Origin: Rhodoferax sp. TS-BS-61-7
GTDB taxonomy: Bacteria; Pseudomonadota; Gammaproteobacteria; Burkholderiales; Burkholderiaceae_C
Direction of reading: 5' to 3'
DNA: 64,000 nucleotides
NCBI RefSeq assembly: GCF_002943465.1
Contig: NZ_PTQY01000002.1
Location: 124,001 to 188,000, forward strand
Shown here: positions 46,453 to 55,241 of the stretch, piece by piece
Layout: every line of letters begins with the position of its first letter
Position numbering within the stretch: position 1 is the first letter of the stretch
Made by a program: the position numbers and the translations under genes
Notes under the pieces: model-generated
Told to the model about the DNA's origin: nothing
What the model saw: only the letters and a program-made list of their open reading frames with translations
Databases searched by the model: none

Positions 46453-46490
46453 ACTATCGACAATGCAATATTGTCGATAGTTAGTTTTTT
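46453..46490 (+). terminator. AT-rich terminator-like inverted repeat
   Basis: ACTATCGACAAT, five bases, ATTGTCGATAGT, followed by TAGTTTTTTT. It could end the regulator transcript, about 200 bases after its stop. Confidence 0.55.
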
Positions 46491-46788
46491 TGACCGTTTT
46501 CGCTGCTTTCCAGTTGGCCACCAGTAATGTCCGCAAACGATAGTCAATGTCGGCTTTATGGCAGTCGATTGATACCCTTGGAATTCCGCTTTGGGTCGAC
46601 CTCCGCCGCTTTCCCCCTCCTAAAAAAACTCAGCCACACATACTTCCCCTGACCTCCAGCAGGGAATAACCACCACCAGGCCGCAAGCCTGACCATCTAT
46701 CCCATTCAGCCCTATCCAGGTGCCTGAACCCCAGCTCCACATTCTGTGGGTCTGATCTCCCTCTATTTCCCGCTGTAGTCACACCAGA

Positions 46789-46811
46789 CCGCTCAACACC
46801 TCGTTGAGCGG
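46789..46811 (+). promoter_or_regulatory. Hairpin upstream of the glycine-zipper gene
   Basis: CCGCTCAAC-ACCTC-GTTGAGCGG, a nine-base-pair stem without a T-run, about 95 bases before the next ATG. Confidence 0.5.
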
Positions 46812-46906
46812 CTCTGGGCTTTGTGCCGCACTTTTCCATGCCTGTCCTTTATGGGGATGGCAGGGAGGCGTGCGTCTGTCATTCCTTCATTTACGAAAGC
46901 ATCCCC

Positions 46907-47236
46907 ATGTGTATTCAATGCCCTCAATGTGGTTCCACCCGAATCACCACCCGAGACCTCGGTAAAAAAGTCGGTGGCGCTACTGGTGTCATCGCAGGCG
47001 GCGTCACCGGCTGGACCAGTGCCGTTACTGGTGCCCGTGTCGGTATGACCGTTGGTTTGATGGGGGGCCCCGCAGTCATCGCCCTGGGCTGTGTGGCCGG
47101 CGCTTTGGTAGGTGGCCTGGTTGGCGCTGCCACGGGCGGAGTGGCTGGCGCCAAGATCGGCTCAGTACTGGATCAGCGTGTGCTGGACAACCTGGAGTGT
47201 GTGGTTTGCGAGCACGTCTTCAGCGCCCCCGAATAA
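46907..47236 (+). CDS. Small membrane protein: glycine-zipper hairpin inside a split zinc ribbon
   Basis: A 109-residue protein starting MCIQCPQCGS. Cys pairs at the N-terminus (CPQCG) and C-terminus (CVVCEHVF) together look like one zinc ribbon, while the middle has two glycine-rich hydrophobic stretches (GGATGVIAGGVTGWTSAVTG and GCVAGALVGGLVGAATGG). The ribbon halves would meet on one side of a membrane hairpin. It leads the plasmid/ICE-like gene block. I do not know a functional assignment. Confidence 0.75.
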   Translation: MCIQCPQCGSTRITTRDLGKKVGGATGVIAGGVTGWTSAVTGARVGMTVGLMGGPAVIALGCVAGALVGGLVGAATGGVAGAKIGSVLDQRVLDNLECVVCEHVFSAPE

Positions 47237-47308
47237 ACCGCCAACTACCTAGCTTCAGCGCATTCCAGCAGTAGCAGTCCATTGATCGGTCTGCTTATCC
47301 GTTTCCCC

Positions 47309-47326
47309 GGCTTCATTCACGAAGCC
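47309..47326 (+). promoter_or_regulatory. Leader hairpin before the DUF932 gene
   Basis: GGCTTC-ATTCAC-GAAGCC. A related sequence (TTCATTTACGAA) precedes the glycine-zipper gene at 46,887. Confidence 0.4.
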
Positions 47327-47361
47327 ATTCCCCATTCCCCCTCATTCACAAGGAACCCCTC

Positions 47362-48330
47362 ATGGCACACCAAGTTCAAACCATGGCCTACGTCGGCCAA
47401 ACCCCATGGCATTCCCTGGGCAACGCACTCCCACCCAAGCAGTCGATTGATGTCTGGGCCAAAGAAGCCGGCATGGACTGGCAGATCTGCTCAAGCCCCG
47501 TGCGCTACATGACCGAGCAAGCAGGCAGCCTGGGCAGCATCATGTCCTTCGATGACCAAAAGGTTCTCTACCGCAGCGACACCAAAGCCCCGCTGTCTGT
47601 GGTGTCTGATAGATATGTTGTGGTGCAGCCACGAACCGTACTTGAGTTCTACCGTGACCTGACAGAAATCTCCGGCTTTGAGCTAGAAACAGCAGGTGTT
47701 TTGAAGGCAGGTAAGAAGTTCTGGGCCCTGGCCAAGACCGGTAAAGAAAGCACCCTAAAAGGCAAAGACAAGGTCAACGGCTACATCCTCTTGGCTACCA
47801 GCTGCGATGGCACTCTGGCCACCACCGCAACCCTGACTTCTATTCGCGTCGTCTGCAACAACACCCTGACGGTCGCCCTCAACGGTGCCGCCAGTGCCGT
47901 TAAGGTCCCCCACAGCACCAGCTTCGATGGTCAGGCCGTCAAGAAGCAACTGGGTATCGCCGTATCGCATTGGGATGGTTTTATGTATCGCATGAAAACC
48001 CTCTCCGAGCGCAAAGTGAAGTCCCACGAATCTCTCAACTACTTTTTGAATGTCCTGTGCCATACCGACCAGCCCGCCAACACCAAAGGCGGTTTGGTCA
48101 ATGAACGGGCATTGAAGCGGGTGCAGGAGCTTTACGACGGCGCAGGGAAGGGTGCAACGCTGGACTCTGCTGCTGGTACTGCTTGGGGACTGCTCAATGC
48201 GGTCACCGAGTACGTGGACCACGAACGCCGCGCAAGAAGCACGGACTACCGCCTGGACTCGGCCTGGTTTGGCCAAGGTGCTGCCCTCAAAGCACGTGCC
48301 CTCGACCACGCCATGCAGCTGGTGGCCTGA
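47362..48330 (+). CDS. DUF932 (phage/plasmid-type) protein
   Basis: A 322-residue protein matching the DUF932/phage-plasmid-like family: the N-terminal YVGQTPWHSLGNALP, the middle TATLTSIRVVCNNTLTVAL and the C-terminal AWGLLNAVTEYVDHERRAR are characteristic. Members occur with recombination genes on ICEs and plasmids, but their activity is unknown. AAGGAA precedes the ATG. Confidence 0.87.
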   Translation: MAHQVQTMAYVGQTPWHSLGNALPPKQSIDVWAKEAGMDWQICSSPVRYMTEQAGSLGSIMSFDDQKVLYRSDTKAPLSVVSDRYVVVQPRTVLEFYRDLTEISGFELETAGVLKAGKKFWALAKTGKESTLKGKDKVNGYILLATSCDGTLATTATLTSIRVVCNNTLTVALNGAASAVKVPHSTSFDGQAVKKQLGIAVSHWDGFMYRMKTLSERKVKSHESLNYFLNVLCHTDQPANTKGGLVNERALKRVQELYDGAGKGATLDSAAGTAWGLLNAVTEYVDHERRARSTDYRLDSAWFGQGAALKARALDHAMQLVA

Positions 48331-48375
48331 CCGTAGCTCCAAACCTTCTTCATTCCCCCAACCTAAAGGAAACCC

Positions 48376-49386
48376 ATGTCCAAAGCACTAGCCCTGGACC
48401 GGGAGGCCCGGCCACGCCCAGCCCTCAAGCTGGTAAAAACCAACGACCTCAGCCGCGAAGACTGGCTCTCAGTTCGCAGAAACGGGATCGGTAGCTCCGA
48501 TGCAGCAGCTGCCGTGGGCCTGAACCCCTACAAGTCACAGCTCGCCCTCTGGATGGAGAAAACCGGTCGTGATGACCTCTTTGCGCCCATCGACGTCAAT
48601 GATGAGTCCACCCCGGTCTACTGGGGCACTCTGTTGGAGCCCATTGTTGCCGCGTCCTATGTCAAGCGCACGGGCAACCGTGTCCGCAAGGTCAACGCTG
48701 TCCTGCAGCACCCAGACCACGGCTGGATGCTTGCCAACCTGGACCGCGAAGTGGTGGGCGTGCCCGAAGTCCAGATCCTGGAGTGCAAAACAGCTGGTGT
48801 CCAAGGTGCCCGTCTCTGGAAAGACGGTGTCCCGGAATACGTGGTTTTGCAAGTACAACATCAACTTGCAGTCACCGGCAAACGGGCAGCCGACGTCGCA
48901 GTCCTGATCGGAGGCCAGGAATTGCAGATCCACCGCATCAAGCGGGACGACCTGTTGATAGAACGCCTGATCCAGCTGGAAGAAGTCTTCTGGGGCTATG
49001 TCCAGTCGGATGTGGCACCACCGGTGGATGGATCTGACTCTGCGGACCAGGCGCTTCGGCGTCTGTACCCCAACGATGTCGGATCAACCGTGGACTTCAG
49101 CCAGGATCTGGAAATGTCAGCCACCTTCTCTGACCTGGTGGCAGTTCGACAGACCCTGGATACCCAAACCAAGCTGGAAGCGCTGCTCAAACAGCGTATC
49201 CAGCAACGGATGGGGGACGCCTCCAAAGCGGTGTTTGAAACCGGCGATGTCACCTGGAGACGCAGCAAGGACGGGGTGGACATCGACCTCCCCAAAATCC
49301 TGGCTGACCACCCGGACTACCAAGAGACTTATGCCATCCCTAGGCCTGGCAGCCGGCGGTTCTTGGTCAATCTGGCCAAGGACTGA
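48376..49386 (+). CDS. YqaJ-family viral-type exonuclease
   Basis: A 336-residue lambda-exonuclease-fold nuclease. N-terminal GIGSSDAAAAVGLNPYKSQLALW is the YqaJ signature; the catalytic residues are in NLDREVVG and LECKTAG (E-x-K), and QVQHQLAVTGK follows. In phages and ICEs such enzymes resect DNA for single-strand annealing recombination. The adjacent ACCTAAAGGA ribosome site is shared by other island genes. Confidence 0.9.
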   Translation: MSKALALDREARPRPALKLVKTNDLSREDWLSVRRNGIGSSDAAAAVGLNPYKSQLALWMEKTGRDDLFAPIDVNDESTPVYWGTLLEPIVAASYVKRTGNRVRKVNAVLQHPDHGWMLANLDREVVGVPEVQILECKTAGVQGARLWKDGVPEYVVLQVQHQLAVTGKRAADVAVLIGGQELQIHRIKRDDLLIERLIQLEEVFWGYVQSDVAPPVDGSDSADQALRRLYPNDVGSTVDFSQDLEMSATFSDLVAVRQTLDTQTKLEALLKQRIQQRMGDASKAVFETGDVTWRRSKDGVDIDLPKILADHPDYQETYAIPRPGSRRFLVNLAKD

Positions 49387-49448
49387 TGGAGCTATCCAGA
49401 CAACCCAGGCAACCCAGACCTGCAACAAACTTTTTACTTCAACCCCAC

Positions 49449-49489
49449 AAGCCCCACCCCGGATGGACCGGAGTGGGGCTTATTTTTTT
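49449..49489 (+). terminator. Rho-independent terminator after the YqaJ gene
   Basis: AAGCCCCAC and GTGGGGCTT flanking a loop, followed by ATTTTTTT. It shows that the next gene starts at 49,515, not at the in-frame codon at 49,386, and is transcribed separately or by read-through. Confidence 0.85.
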
Positions 49490-49514
49490 GCTCACCTACA
49501 AGGACGAAACGATC

Positions 49515-50402
49515 ATGCTCAAAGGATTGGCCATTACACCCCCCATCGTGGGACGCATCTCCATCGGAAAAGTTGTCGAGAAAGGCGGACGTCGACTCCC
49601 TGAAAAAGACGACGAATTCACCATTACCACCCAAGTCCAGACCAAAGACGGCTGGATGTTGCACCCGCTGAACCAAAGCCTCCGAAAAGACGGCAATGCC
49701 AACAACAAACTGCGCTCCATTCCGGTGCGCGTCATGTTCAATGATCCAGACCTGAACCTGCGGGCCAGCTACCACTACTTTGATCGCCAGACTGGGCGGC
49801 CACTGTGTGTGGGCAATGGGGAGCATTGCAAACGCTCAACAGTTGACGGTATCCAAGAGCTGTCATGCCCAGGACCGGATGGTTGTCAGATGGGGCAGGG
49901 AGGGCTGTGCAAGCCCTATGGCCGCCTGAGTGTGTTGATTGGGGATGAGGATGAGCTGGGTTCGTTCATCTTCCGTACCACGGGCCACAACTCCATCCGC
50001 ACCTTGGTAGCACGGTTGAAGTACTTCCATGCCATCTCCGGTGGACGGCTGGCAACGCTCCCCATGGAGCTCAAACTGCGGGGGAAGTCCACCACCCAGT
50101 CACACCGGGCTCCGATCTACTACGTGGATCTGACCATCCGGGCGGGGATGGGGATGGCTGAGGCAGTGACAGAGGCTAGGCGGTTGGATGAAGCTCGCCA
50201 GGCTGCGGGGATAGACCAGCAAGGCCTGGATGATGCGGCGCGCCTAGGCTTTGCAGCTGGTGCGTTTGAAGAGTCTGCGGAGGAGGGTGGGGCTGTGGTG
50301 GAGGAGTTCTATCCACCGGCGGAGGGTGGAGCTGAAATTCCAGGCGCCGCTTCGGGCGGAGCGACAAGCCTCTCAGACAAGCTAGCCAGCAAGCTCAGTT
50401 GA
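49515..50402 (+). CDS. ICE-type Cys-rich, zinc-binding-like recombination protein
   Basis: A 295-residue protein often annotated as hydrolase or metal-binding protein in ICE recombination clusters. It has CVGNGEHCKRS and CPGPDGCQMGQGGLCKPYG, a Cys/His-rich patch resembling a zinc site, then a beta-rich region (PIYYVDLTIRAGMGMAEA) and an acidic, Pro/Gly-rich tail. Next to a YqaJ exonuclease it is a candidate annealing partner, but I cannot show this from motifs. Confidence 0.75.
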   Translation: MLKGLAITPPIVGRISIGKVVEKGGRRLPEKDDEFTITTQVQTKDGWMLHPLNQSLRKDGNANNKLRSIPVRVMFNDPDLNLRASYHYFDRQTGRPLCVGNGEHCKRSTVDGIQELSCPGPDGCQMGQGGLCKPYGRLSVLIGDEDELGSFIFRTTGHNSIRTLVARLKYFHAISGGRLATLPMELKLRGKSTTQSHRAPIYYVDLTIRAGMGMAEAVTEARRLDEARQAAGIDQQGLDDAARLGFAAGAFEESAEEGGAVVEEFYPPAEGGAEIPGAASGGATSLSDKLASKLS

Positions 50403-50422
50403 GTACTTTGGGTGAAGCAGAT

Positions 50423-50471
50423 CCCTCCCAGGGCACTGCTTCCGTGCCACTGGGCGACTGGCATGGGAGGG
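50423..50471 (+). terminator. Nested hairpin after the recombination gene
   Basis: CCCTCCCA and TGGGAGGG enclose GGCAC/GTGCC; TGTTTT follows weakly. Confidence 0.45.
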
Positions 50472-50523
50472 GGGTGTTTTCGCCCAGGTACTGGGGTACA
50501 GTGGGACAAAGGGAGAACGAAAA

Positions 50524-51336
50524 ATGATTGCGTTTCTGATTGATGCGGATAACTTCTCATCGCCTGCTTGGATTGATGAGGCATTCCACGGACTTGAAAA
50601 GACAGTAGGCTCCATCGCGATTCGAAGGGCCTATGGCAGCGCAGAAAACCTGAAAGGTCTTGCAGACGCGCTGCGCACATGGGCCATTCGTCCCTTTGCA
50701 AATCTCTCGCTACCGAAGAACACGACAGATCTGTCCTTGGCTGTGGACGTCATGGAGTTGGCATGCACATCACCCAGGCCTGCGCAGATCGTGATCGGGT
50801 CGGGGGATCTGGATTTCTTACCTTTGGTGGTGCGGCTCCGTGAGAAGGGCATCAAGGTCATCTGTGTCACAGAACGGAGCAAGATGGCGCAAGACGCGGT
50901 GGCTGCCTATGACCAGGTGCTATACGTCGGGGGCAACCTGGGAGAAAGTCCAAAGATCGCAGAGAGCAAACCTCCGGTGGTGGCGCCTGCTCGACCCTCT
51001 GTTAAGAAGGCGGCAGAAAAAGCACCAGCGGCTAAAAAGGCAACTTCAACTCCTGCACCGATTGCAAAGAAAGTTGTGGCTAAGAAGGCTCCTGCCAAGA
51101 AGGCCGCAGCGGCGGCACATGTTGAGCTGTCTGTATCGAGCATCTTCGCTGCAGTCCCCAATCTAAAAACTGGTGAATGGCAGCCCTTGGCTGAGGTGGC
51201 GAAACTGTTGCATGACCAGAAGCTACTGGCAAAGAGCGCGACTTCCACCAAGCTGTTTAAAAAGTTTCCAAATCACTTTGAAGTGATGCCGGCGGGCAAG
51301 CCCAATAAGGTGCGATTCATTGTTCCAGCTACCTGA
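50524..51336 (+). CDS. NYN-domain RNase-like protein with OST-HTH/LOTUS-type end
   Basis: A 270-residue protein. Residues 1-140 form a NYN (PIN-like) nuclease domain with the acidic residues Asp7, Asp9, Asp69, Asp75, Asp95 and Asp97 (LIDADN, NTTDLSLAVD, GSGDLDF). The linker 150-200 is Lys/Ala/Pro-rich (KKVVAKKAPAKKAAAAAH), like a histone-H1 tail, and probably binds nucleic acid. The C-terminus (LSVSSIFAAVPNLKTGEW ... FKKFPNHFEVMP) looks like an OST-HTH/LOTUS RNA-binding domain. This architecture suggests a metal-dependent RNase. Confidence 0.83.
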   Translation: MIAFLIDADNFSSPAWIDEAFHGLEKTVGSIAIRRAYGSAENLKGLADALRTWAIRPFANLSLPKNTTDLSLAVDVMELACTSPRPAQIVIGSGDLDFLPLVVRLREKGIKVICVTERSKMAQDAVAAYDQVLYVGGNLGESPKIAESKPPVVAPARPSVKKAAEKAPAAKKATSTPAPIAKKVVAKKAPAKKAAAAAHVELSVSSIFAAVPNLKTGEWQPLAEVAKLLHDQKLLAKSATSTKLFKKFPNHFEVMPAGKPNKVRFIVPAT

Positions 51337-51445
51337 ATAGGAAAGCTAAGACCTATTACTGTTCCGAATTAAAAATGAGCAGGACAGGTCAAAATGGGCT
51401 GTCAATGCCGCTTAAACGAGCAGGCATTCAACATGAGGTGCTGAT

Positions 51446-53017
51446 GTGAATCTTGAAGCTGCGTTGGCACTAAAAACACTAGATGGGCTTGAGGTAACTG
51501 AGTCCCTGGATGTCATCGCACTTTTGGTCGATCATGCGATGGACACTGAAGATCCGGAGCTGAATACTCAGGTGCTCGCCTGGGCTGACAGGCTGGAGGC
51601 TAGTCTGGTGGCGGGTGTTGAGCTGGTCAAACTGGACTACTACAGAGCAAACGCCTGGGCCAACGTCAACCGGGTAGCTCGCCAAAAGCTAACCACAACG
51701 TGGGCGTGGGAGCAGGAGCCATTGGAGCGGCAGATATTGCTGCTGAGGCGTGCATTGAACCGGAGTGCATTTGATGAAATGTCCACTCTTATGCAGTGCC
51801 AAATCCTCACGAACCTTGGCAATCAGCTCAATTCCGTTGGACGGTTCGTTGAGGCACGCGAGTTATGGTCACGTGCATTGGACAAACAGCCCAACTTTTG
51901 GATGGCGCGTTTCAATCGTGGCTATGGTCAACTGACGTACGCGCGGCATCTGTACGACGGTGGTCACAGAGAGGTCCTAGCTGTCGATGCTCACACGGAC
52001 ATGATGCACGCCATCAATAGCCTTGGAGACTACCCAGAGTACGGTGATCCGCGACTAAAAGCGAGCTTTGTGGAGGCCGCTGACTACATTGCCAAACGAA
52101 TCGACTTGGCAACGTTCTCCGCAGAGTACAACCCAGATGGATTCTCATTGGGTGATACCGAAGAGGAGAAGGCCTATCGACACTGGTGTCTGCATCAATG
52201 CCTTTTTCTAAACCCGCTGAATGACACCGGACCATATTCGATTGCTGCACGTGATGTGATGCAACTTCCAACCTTCGTCACAGCGCTCAACGAAAAACCG
52301 GTTGTGCTGGGACTCTTCAATCAGCTAAAGCAGGAATTTGTTTCGGCGCGTTGGCTCTATTACGAGGGTGTCACTATGCAAGGCATGCACTTCTCCGATG
52401 GAGACGTAAGCTTGTACAACACACTCGACTACCCTGTATTTGGTGTGGCTGCGGAAAAGGTGAAGCTGGCCTTTAGGATGAGCTACTCACTGTTCGACAA
52501 GATGGCTTTTTTTCTGAACCATTACATGAAGCTTGGCATTCCAGCCACGCAGATTTCTTTCCGGCATATCTGGCGAGATAAGAAGACTGGGAGTCTGAAG
52601 CCAGAATTTGAAAATACGGAGAACTTGCCGTTTCGGGGGCTGTTCTGGCTGGCCAAGGACTTTTTTGATTCGGAACTCAAAGACACAACGGAGCCAGATG
52701 CACGGAACTGTCATGACCTGCGAAACCATTTGGAGCACAAGTATCTCAAGCTGCATTCGATGATCGTGCCAGTTGATCCCTCGATCTCTAAGGGGTTCGA
52801 TCTATTCAAGGACGATTTGGCATTTTCACTCACGGTAACGGAGCTGGAGCAACGCACACTGCGTATGCTGAAACTGGCTAGATCGGCACTGATCTATTTT
52901 TTGCTCGGAATGCATCAGGAAGAGCGTCGCCGGAGGACAGTTGCCGACGTAGAGGGCCGCACGGGTGAGATGCCCATCTACATGGCAGATGACATCTACA
53001 AGCAACGTCTGGGGTGA
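51446..53017 (+). CDS. LA2681-like HEPN protein with TPR-type helical N-terminus
   Basis: A 523-residue protein starting with GTG. Residues 1-190 are helical and TPR-like (ILTNLGNQLNSVGRFVEARE). Residues about 240-500 match the LA2681-type HEPN family, with the RNase signature R-x4-H at 426-431 (RNHLEH). HEPN proteins are commonly RNases in toxin-antitoxin and abortive-infection defence. No antitoxin-like partner is fused; the XRE gene after it points the other way. Confidence 0.78.
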   Translation: MNLEAALALKTLDGLEVTESLDVIALLVDHAMDTEDPELNTQVLAWADRLEASLVAGVELVKLDYYRANAWANVNRVARQKLTTTWAWEQEPLERQILLLRRALNRSAFDEMSTLMQCQILTNLGNQLNSVGRFVEARELWSRALDKQPNFWMARFNRGYGQLTYARHLYDGGHREVLAVDAHTDMMHAINSLGDYPEYGDPRLKASFVEAADYIAKRIDLATFSAEYNPDGFSLGDTEEEKAYRHWCLHQCLFLNPLNDTGPYSIAARDVMQLPTFVTALNEKPVVLGLFNQLKQEFVSARWLYYEGVTMQGMHFSDGDVSLYNTLDYPVFGVAAEKVKLAFRMSYSLFDKMAFFLNHYMKLGIPATQISFRHIWRDKKTGSLKPEFENTENLPFRGLFWLAKDFFDSELKDTTEPDARNCHDLRNHLEHKYLKLHSMIVPVDPSISKGFDLFKDDLAFSLTVTELEQRTLRMLKLARSALIYFLLGMHQEERRRRTVADVEGRTGEMPIYMADDIYKQRLG

Positions 53018-53133
53018 TCAACCAAACAGGACGAGTGACTTGCACGCAGCGCTCAAATGCGCTTCGTGCAAATTGGTGAATATTTTTGTTCAAAAAACTA
53101 AATAAGCCAGTCCAGTACCGGACGCCGTTTAGC

Positions 53134-53382
53134 TCAATCTGAGTCTGGTTGCAGCATGCGCCAGAGATCCTTGCCTACGGCTTCAGCCAGTTTTTCCATA
53201 TTGTCGACGGAGATGTTCCGCTCCCCACGCTCAACCTGGCCGATGTAGGTTCGGTGCAGATCGGCTTGGTCTGCCAGCTCTTCTTGAGACAAGGCCATCT
53301 CCACCCGCGCGGCGCGAAGACGCAGGCCAAACAAGGCTTTGGCGGGTAGTGTTTTGGGAATGGGGGGCTTGGTTGCTGGCAC
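53134..53382 (-). CDS. Small XRE-family regulator
   Basis: An 82-residue protein, almost all XRE helix-turn-helix (LSQEELADQADLHRTYIGQVERGERN). GTG is the first codon. It is convergent with the HEPN gene and diverges from the 115-codon gene; AT-rich sequence with TTAGAT/ATCTAA half-sites (53,399-53,427) lies in the divergent gap. Confidence 0.83.
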   Translation of the reverse strand: MPATKPPIPKTLPAKALFGLRLRAARVEMALSQEELADQADLHRTYIGQVERGERNISVDNMEKLAEAVGKDLWRMLQPDSD

Positions 53383-53500
53383 CCCCAGAGCGTCTTATTT
53401 AGATGATTTTAGGTCTACATAATCTAAGTAGCATTCATGCTAAAGTGAGTTTGAGTGATCACACGCGGGATCGCGCTTCAACCTAAAGGAACTGAAAACC

Positions 53501-53848
53501 ATGGACTACTCTGTGTACTCGATCAACACCGTCTCCAACGAAAAAGTCGCTGAGCTTATTGATCAGCGCAAGTCCTTTGTATTGGAGGACGTGGGGAGGC
53601 TGAACATGACTGAGGCGGTTGCGACCTTGGAGAAGGTCATTGAGTCAAAAGGCCTGAAGTGCCGGGTCTATACCAAAGGGCGTATGGCCACGATGGCTGC
53701 GGCGGCGATCCCGATTTCACCAACGGTGATTGGGGGATGGGCTGCGGGAATCGCGATGGGTATACACAACTTGGCGACCTGGAATCCGGACTATGAGATC
53801 GCAAAGAATGCGGTTACGGGGACTTTGACGATTGATTACAAGCGCTAG
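53501..53848 (+). CDS. Hypothetical 115-residue protein, one hydrophobic segment
   Basis: Not recognised. Starts MDYSVYSINTVSNEKVAELI, contains a hydrophobic Ala/Gly stretch at about 68-92 (AAAAIPISPTVIGGWAAGIA), and ends in LTIDYKR. An ACCTAAAGGAACTG ribosome site supports translation. It may be a small membrane effector or a structural protein controlled by the divergent XRE gene. Confidence 0.6.
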   Translation: MDYSVYSINTVSNEKVAELIDQRKSFVLEDVGRLNMTEAVATLEKVIESKGLKCRVYTKGRMATMAAAAIPISPTVIGGWAAGIAMGIHNLATWNPDYEIAKNAVTGTLTIDYKR

Positions 53849-53918
53849 GAACTGAGCAGTGCAGGGAATGTGACAAAAGCTCACCGCGGCTGAGTCCGTT
53901 CCCCGGCAAATACTTTTG

Positions 53919-54131
53919 CTAGGCTGGCAGATAGTCGCTGTTGATCTTAGTGGCGCCCACACTGACGCTACCACCAGCGCCATAACCAATCGTGGCTGAA
54001 TATACGCGGGCCTGGCGGTCCAGGGTGGTGCGGCCGTTGGCAGCATCGCCCGGCTGGCGGATGGTACTTAGCCGCTTAATATCGCCTCCAGTCCCCCCTT
54101 GGAGGCTGCTTTGGGCGAATAGACCGGGCAA
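53919..54131 (-). pseudogene. Remnant of a filamentous haemagglutinin/CdiA-type protein
   Basis: The 70-codon frame reads GYGAGGSVSVGATKINSDY near its end and contains LSTIRQPGDAANGRTTLDRQ; this pattern (short beta-helix repeats ending in KINSDY) matches the haemagglutinin repeat region of FhaB/CdiA proteins. It has no signal, no flanking domains and ends in a stop, so it is a decayed fragment. Confidence 0.45.
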
Positions 54132-54192
54132 ATATTCGGTGGTGGAGCCAAGTCTATTTGGCTAACTGCTGGGACTCCCCCATTTGCCCCAA

Positions 54193-54714
54193 CTATCCGC
54201 CGCGCTTCTTTCCTTTTTTATCCATCGCATTGAGTTTTCCGTTGTCATATGCGATGTCCTGCTCGGATAACCCCCAGGGTAAGCCGGTACCCGCGAAATG
54301 TGCTTCCGCCTCGGCTCCCTCATAGTCGTATGAAACCGTAAATGGTTCTGGCTGGCAATTGGGGTCTCGCCAATCACCACTCTTGAATTTAACGTAGCTA
54401 ACCAGTGCATTGATAGCCTCGTCAATTGGCAAGATAACTTTGAGATCGTCGTCAAACTCGCATCGAAGGTACAAGCTTTGATCAAAAGCCAAGATACTGT
54501 GCGCATTTCCAGTTCCGATGTAGCCTTTCTTTTCTTGGCCGACTTTGATGCCGCGCAGACGCTGAATCATCTTTTGAGCAGCGTCGCCACCACAAGCCTC
54601 AATGTCCGCACCAATCCAAGAAATGATCTCAGTTAAGCCCTTACTGCGTATCGACATGGGGAAGTCCCATCGCGTGAAGTCGTCGTACCACTCGAAGTTC
54701 AAAGTTGTTTTCAT
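54193..54714 (-). CDS. Hypothetical 173-residue protein, possible orphan immunity protein
   Basis: Not firmly recognised. The start at 54,714 follows a GGAAC ribosome site; the longer frame to 54,942 is not supported. The protein is acidic and soluble (TTLNFEWYDDFTRWDFPMSI, IGTGNAHSILAFDQSLYL, LPIDEAINALVSYVKFKS). It ends with a basic KKGKKRGG tail. Its place beside a haemagglutinin remnant resembles orphan immunity genes of contact-dependent inhibition loci, but that is only an inference from context. Confidence 0.5.
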   Translation of the reverse strand: MKTTLNFEWYDDFTRWDFPMSIRSKGLTEIISWIGADIEACGGDAAQKMIQRLRGIKVGQEKKGYIGTGNAHSILAFDQSLYLRCEFDDDLKVILPIDEAINALVSYVKFKSGDWRDPNCQPEPFTVSYDYEGAEAEAHFAGTGLPWGLSEQDIAYDNGKLNAMDKKGKKRGG

Positions 54715-55241
54715 GTTAGTTCCAGGCCTGCATTTCATGGCGCATATGGGCAGCACGTACTTATTGACTTGCCAACAGAGACAGTACTCGTGCAAACGAG
54801 CGTTTCGGATGAAACGGTAGAGCAAAAACGCGAGCTCGGGTTGCTTTTTCAAGCGGCCATAGCTGCATCCTAAATATTCACGAAACTGAAGAAGTAGCTG
54901 TCTGCGCTTGTCTTTCTGGTGGCTACTTCCTTCACTATCCAATAAGCCTGCATGTTAGAGGTGCAGCTCACTTGAGCGTACTGAATTGGACTCCAAATTC
55001 GACATAGAGACTTACCGCTTTGAGTCAAATGTTGAGGCAGGTTTGGGCGGCATGAGCAGTCATTGGAGAATGCCTGCTTTGGAGCTTTTCTCTTTACATT
55101 TTGACGGCGCATAGTGCAGTTGTGTTTGCCAAGGTCGGCTTGACGGAAACCCATGGCTGAAGTGCCACCTGGCTACTTCGAATAGTGTTCAATTTCGCCG
55201 CTACACTGAATCTTCAATGGACCTAAAGGTGAGTTCCCGTA
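54715..55241. other. Gene-free stretch before the helicase gene
   Basis: About 530 bases with no supported gene. A 94-codon frame on the minus strand (54,870-55,154) has no recognisable features. Confidence 0.5.

Larger units (their letters stand above)
46256..46906. other. Gene-poor stretch with two hairpins
   Basis: About 650 bases without a convincing gene. It holds the inverted repeat at 46,453-46,481 followed by a T-run, and the hairpin CCGCTCAAC/GTTGAGCGG at 46,789-46,811 shortly before the next gene. Confidence 0.6.

Noticed and set aside
46453..46481. Inverted repeat as a recombination (res-type) site
   Set aside because: No resolvase gene is nearby and a T-run follows, so a terminator is the simpler reading.
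46249..46536. Minus-strand 95-codon frame
   Set aside because: No start signal or family resemblance; the region carries an inverted repeat and looks non-coding.
54870..55154. Minus-strand 94-codon frame before the helicase gene
   Set aside because: No ribosome site, no motif, no neighbours of matching direction.
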